This document shows positions 60,946 to 64,000 of a DNA stretch of 64,000 nucleotides, piece by piece; position 1 is the stretch's first letter; the number at the start of each line of letters is the position of its first letter. The stretch is from positions 2,480,001 through 2,544,000 of the forward strand of contig OY781533.1 in NCBI GenBank assembly GCA_963677015.1, in the 5' to 3' direction. Both the position numbers and the translations under genes were made by a program. The notes beneath the pieces were generated by a model, which was not told the origin of the DNA, made no database searches, and was given only the letters and a program-made list of their open reading frames with translations. The stretch is from G963556115 sp963677015 (GTDB lineage Bacteria > Planctomycetota > SZUA-567).

Positions 60946-62436
60946 TTATTCCTTTTTCCCTAATGAAGCACAGCGTAAAACATTCTCCTGAGTAAACTCA
61001 TCCTCATATAATTCTGCAACAATAGCGCCTTCTTTCATAACCAGAATTCTATCTGAAAGTCCAAGTAATTCCGGCATTTCAGAAGATATCATCAGGATAC
61101 TCTTACCATTTTCTGTAAGATCGCGCATCAGACGATATATTTCTTCTTTGGCACCAACGTCAATACCTCTAATTGGCTCATCAAAAATAAGGACATCACA
61201 CTTGGTGGCCAGTACCTTGGCAATAGCTACTTTCTGCTGATTACCACCACTAAGATTTTTAACCTTCAGATTGAGATTAGGAGTCTTAATTCGCAGACTA
61301 TCCTTATATCCGGATGAGATTTTATTCTCTTCTTTTTTATCAATAAATAACCGCTTGGTAATTCTTTTCAGTACACTATAGGTGATATTGGTAAAAATAG
61401 GCAGCTCAAGCAATACACCCTGATTCTTTCTGTCCTCTGGAATAAGTCCGATACCGGTCTCAATAGCTTCCAGCGGCGTAGAAATAGAAACCTTCTTACC
61501 ATTGAGAATAACCTCACCGGAATCCAGCCTATCCGCGCCGTAAATCGCTCGAGCCACCTCTGTCCGCCCCGCTCCAACCAAACCTCCAAGACCGAGTATT
61601 TCACCTTTCTTAAGCTGAAAAGATACATTATCAAGCTTATTATTACAGAGATTCTTAACCTCCAGCACCGGTTCGCCAATATGCGAACTTCGCGGCGGAA
61701 AGAGCATATCAATCTGCCGCCCTACCATCCAGGAGATAAGTTCATGTTCATCGGTATCCTTTGTAGCACAGGAGGTTATATAACAGCCGTCACGCAATAC
61801 CGTAACCTGCTCACAAAGGTCAAACACCTCTTCAAGGCGATGCGAGATATAAATAATAGTCACACCTTTATTCTTCAGATGCTCCACTATCTTATAGAGG
61901 AAATCACGTTCACTGTTGGTTAGAGGAGCCGTAGGCTCATCCATAATTAGCAGCTGCGTATCCTTCGATACAGCTTTAACGATCTCAATTATCTGCTGAT
62001 ACGCCACACCTAGATCAGCCACTTTACCTTTAGGGTCAATAGTTACGCCCATTTCCTTACATAGTTCAATTGTTTTTTTATTCATTAGTTCCGTATCTCT
62101 GAACATCCCCTTCATCAGCTCGCAGCCGAAGAAGATATTCTCAGCGACACTGAGATACGGTATCAGGTTGAATTCCTGATATATTGCGGAAATACCGTCA
62201 TCAAGAGCGGTAGACGGAGTCATAAACTCATGCCAGTTTTCTTTATACTTTATTCTACCGGCAGAAGGTTCAATCGCACCGGTTAGTATCTTTATAAGCG
62301 TAGATTTTCCAGCACCATTCTCACCGACAATTGCATGAGCCTCTCCCTTTTTTATAGAGAAAGAGACATTGTTCAGTGCATGAATACCGCCGTATTCCTT
62401 GCTAATTTTTTCAAGCTCCAAAATTGTTTCAGCCAC
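60946..62436 (-). CDS. CUT2 ABC importer ATPase (lyxose-isomerase operon)
   Basis: A 496-residue two-domain ATPase. The first domain has 'GENGAGKST', 'IYQEFNLI', 'GVAYQQIIEIVKA' and 'LLIMDEPTAPLTNSE'. The second has 'GLVGAGRTE', 'LSGGNQQKVAIAKV' and 'VLIFDEPIRGIDVG'. The second Walker B region reads DEPIRG where the sister systems have DEPTRG or DEPTKG. It follows the binding-protein gene after a 246-bp gap containing a large hairpin. Confidence 0.9.
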   Translation of the reverse strand: MAETILELEKISKEYGGIHALNNVSFSIKKGEAHAIVGENGAGKSTLIKILTGAIEPSAGRIKYKENWHEFMTPSTALDDGISAIYQEFNLIPYLSVAENIFFGCELMKGMFRDTELMNKKTIELCKEMGVTIDPKGKVADLGVAYQQIIEIVKAVSKDTQLLIMDEPTAPLTNSERDFLYKIVEHLKNKGVTIIYISHRLEEVFDLCEQVTVLRDGCYITSCATKDTDEHELISWMVGRQIDMLFPPRSSHIGEPVLEVKNLCNNKLDNVSFQLKKGEILGLGGLVGAGRTEVARAIYGADRLDSGEVILNGKKVSISTPLEAIETGIGLIPEDRKNQGVLLELPIFTNITYSVLKRITKRLFIDKKEENKISSGYKDSLRIKTPNLNLKVKNLSGGNQQKVAIAKVLATKCDVLIFDEPIRGIDVGAKEEIYRLMRDLTENGKSILMISSEMPELLGLSDRILVMKEGAIVAELYEDEFTQENVLRCASLGKKE

Positions 62437-62601
62437 AACAAATACCCTTTATGTTTATATTCTAAATTGGTTTTCAATTCCCCGGGTTCACCATCTGTAA
62501 CCGGAAAATTATCTGTTTCATATCTGAGCACATATCTGATCAAGCCCAAAGCAGATCAAGTATACGGTGCATAATTTTACGGATATAATTTTTAAGGTTT
62601 G

Positions 62602-62649
62602 CCGTGACTGGTGCTTGAAGATTGTCTCTCTTCAGACACCAGTCCACGG
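62602..62649 (-). other. Large hairpin between binding-protein and ATPase genes
   Basis: CCGTGACTGGTG (62602-62613) pairs with CACCAGT-C-CACGG (62637-62649, one bulged base). An inner TGAAGA/TCTTCA stem extends it. It begins just after the binding-protein stop. Such elements usually protect or terminate the abundant binding-protein message. Confidence 0.65.
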
Positions 62650-62682
62650 ATGTAATCTGTAACTCGCTATCTGATAATTGTA

Positions 62683-63639
62683 TTATTTCTTATCTTTTGG
62701 TGGGAACTTACCGCTGAGTACATCTTCCTGCCATACTGGAGCCATATCCATTTCAACAATCTTTGCTTCCTTTGGAGCGCCTTCAGTAGCATACTTGTAC
62801 ATTAGTGAAGCAGCATCATAACCGGTCTTGTATGGGAAGAGGTCAACAGTAGCTCTGTATACGCTGTTTGGTTCCTTCATCTTGGCAATAGCTTCAGCAG
62901 TTGCGTCAGCACCGCCAACATACATATCAGGAGTATTCTTCTTCATAGAAACAACAGCTTCATAACCACCGAGAGCGCCTGAATCATTATTACCGGTTAC
63001 AACCTTAACATTTGGATGAGCCTGAAGAATATTTTCAACAATCTTCATACCCTTTGCAGGAGTATCACCGGCCTGTCTTGCAACGATTGTAGCCTTTGGA
63101 CACAGCTTTTTAATTGTTTCTTCAATACCATTACCACGCTGAATAACAGGTTCAACGTTATCCTGTGAAATGATGATTACTTCAGCTTCACCGCCAAGCT
63201 TTTCATTGATCCATTTTGCAGCGTTTGCACCAATGATTGAACCATACTTATACTCATCCATAGTGAACTTAGCAGTAGCATTGTCAACTTCCTGAGCTTC
63301 AGAAATAACGATAACGCCATTAGCCTTTGCCTGATCTACAACAGGAATAAGCGCATTCTGATCGATTGGGCAGGTAAGAATACCGTTCACACCCTGCATC
63401 ATCAGATTTTCAAAATCACTTACCTGCTTGGCAACATCATATTTTGCATCAACAGTAACAGACTCAACACCAAGTTCCTTACAACGATCGGCAAATCCCT
63501 GATTTACAGCAATGAAGTATGGGTTTGCAATATTTGGAATTGAAAAAGCAAAGCGCAAATCCTCTTTTGCATAAGATGTAGCCGCAGTCAGAACAAAAGC
63601 CAGAACAAATACAGCTGATATGAACACCTTCTTCAACAT
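62683..63639 (-). CDS. Periplasmic sugar-binding protein (lyxose-isomerase operon)
   Basis: A 318-residue exported binding protein. The signal peptide MLKKVFISAVFVLAFVLTAATSYA-K ends near residue 24. RbsB-type landmarks are 'FSIPNIANPYFIAVNQGFADRCKELG', 'ENLMMQGVNGILTCPIDQNALIPVVDQAKANGV', 'IEETIKKLCP' and 'VVTGNNDSGALGGYEAVVSM'. GGAG upstream sets ATG 63639; the extension to 63705 is leader. It is the first gene of the operon and downstream of two palindromic operators. Confidence 0.9.
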   Translation of the reverse strand: MLKKVFISAVFVLAFVLTAATSYAKEDLRFAFSIPNIANPYFIAVNQGFADRCKELGVESVTVDAKYDVAKQVSDFENLMMQGVNGILTCPIDQNALIPVVDQAKANGVIVISEAQEVDNATAKFTMDEYKYGSIIGANAAKWINEKLGGEAEVIIISQDNVEPVIQRGNGIEETIKKLCPKATIVARQAGDTPAKGMKIVENILQAHPNVKVVTGNNDSGALGGYEAVVSMKKNTPDMYVGGADATAEAIAKMKEPNSVYRATVDLFPYKTGYDAASLMYKYATEGAPKEAKIVEMDMAPVWQEDVLSGKFPPKDKK

Positions 63640-64000
63640 GTAACACTCTCCTATAGAATGAAAAATCAAAAAACAAAAAACAATCACAACTAATGTGACC
63701 AACATACTGGTACTCTACCTGATCTTTCTAGCTTATGCGAATATTTATACGATTTTTTTTAAAGCGCTTTAAATGCAATTTTCTCTATCTACTTCATATT
63801 CAACATGATGTAAAAGAAATTTTTTTTGAAAAAATCGCTATTTATTAAACTAAGTTTAATTATTTAAAACGTTTAATTAATGAGCATTATATCAATATTT
63901 ACTGTTTTATTATTTACATAATATTAAGGTTAAAAAAAAGCACAATCATGCAACCTCTGTATTCACAAGGAAAAAGCACAATCAGCACAACCAGTTTTAT
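63640..64000. promoter_or_regulatory. Control region of the lyxose-isomerase/importer operon
   Basis: The 16-bp perfect palindrome TTTAAAGCGCTTTAAA (63758-63773) lies 120 bp upstream of the binding-protein start, just upstream of a minus-strand TATAAA box (63744-63749). A second, related element with core AAACGTTT (63867-63874) lies about 100 bp further away. Central CG palindromes of this kind are typical LacI/GalR-family operators. No regulator gene is present at this end of the window. Confidence 0.55.

Overview
The window reads as a Gram-negative, carbohydrate-using bacterium. Signs of an outer membrane are a type VI secretion system (T6SS), a lipoprotein and many exported periplasmic binding proteins. 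Intergenic DNA is very AT-rich. Many coding regions are moderately GC-rich, with strong AGGAG-type ribosome sites and recognisable sigma-70-type promoters. The large investment in ribose-type (CUT2) ABC transporters, an anaerobe-style inositol pathway and a T6SS would fit a Lentisphaerota/Victivallales-like or related gut or sediment heterotroph. That placement is inference and low confidence. No rRNA, tRNA, CRISPR array, prophage or insertion sequence was recognised.

Layout. 1-834 is the front part of a sugar-binding protein gene running off the left edge. 1.4-6.1 kb is an RpiR regulator followed by a transaldolase-family enzyme, iolB and iolA. 6.3-10.6 kb is a TetR-controlled pair of ABC half-exporters. 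10.8-16.3 kb (minus strand) holds an ABC importer (ATPase, permease, binding protein) and a ROK regulator; it is divergent from iolG, iolH, an IolE/IolI-like TIM-barrel gene and iolD (16.9-21.9 kb). Together these two arms make a nearly complete myo-inositol import and degradation locus. The kinase (iolC) and aldolase (iolJ) are not in the window, and the transaldolase-family gene is the interesting candidate for the missing carbon-carbon cleavage. 22.6-24.5 kb is an ammonium channel fused to a diguanylate cyclase.

24.6-37.9 kb holds two more sugar-import loci. The first has a LacI regulator divergent from a sugar-isomerase-like gene, a binding protein, an ATPase and two different permeases. 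The second, on the minus strand, has an ATPase, a permease, a frameshifted SGNH hydrolase, a binding protein and a LacI regulator. The last locus (59.2-63.6 kb, minus strand) has a binding protein, ATPase, permease and D-lyxose isomerase. Conserved-looking palindromes near the promoters are probable LacI-family operators.

38.8-55.7 kb is a T6SS cluster: a TssJ-position lipoprotein, TssK, TssL, TssM, TssA, TssB, TssC, Hcp, TssE, TssF, TssG, an orphan small gene, VgrG, a repeat-containing candidate effector and a DUF4280/PAAR-like tip protein. No ClpV/TssH ATPase is present, and TssM lacks the usual P-loop. The candidate effector carries six almost identical 57-bp repeats, then an AT-rich C-terminal domain with a His-Gly ... 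Cys dyad arranged as in caspase-like (clan CD) peptidases. It is the strongest candidate for something undescribed. 56-59 kb holds small or secreted proteins of uncertain role, including one with a PA-IL-lectin-like domain.
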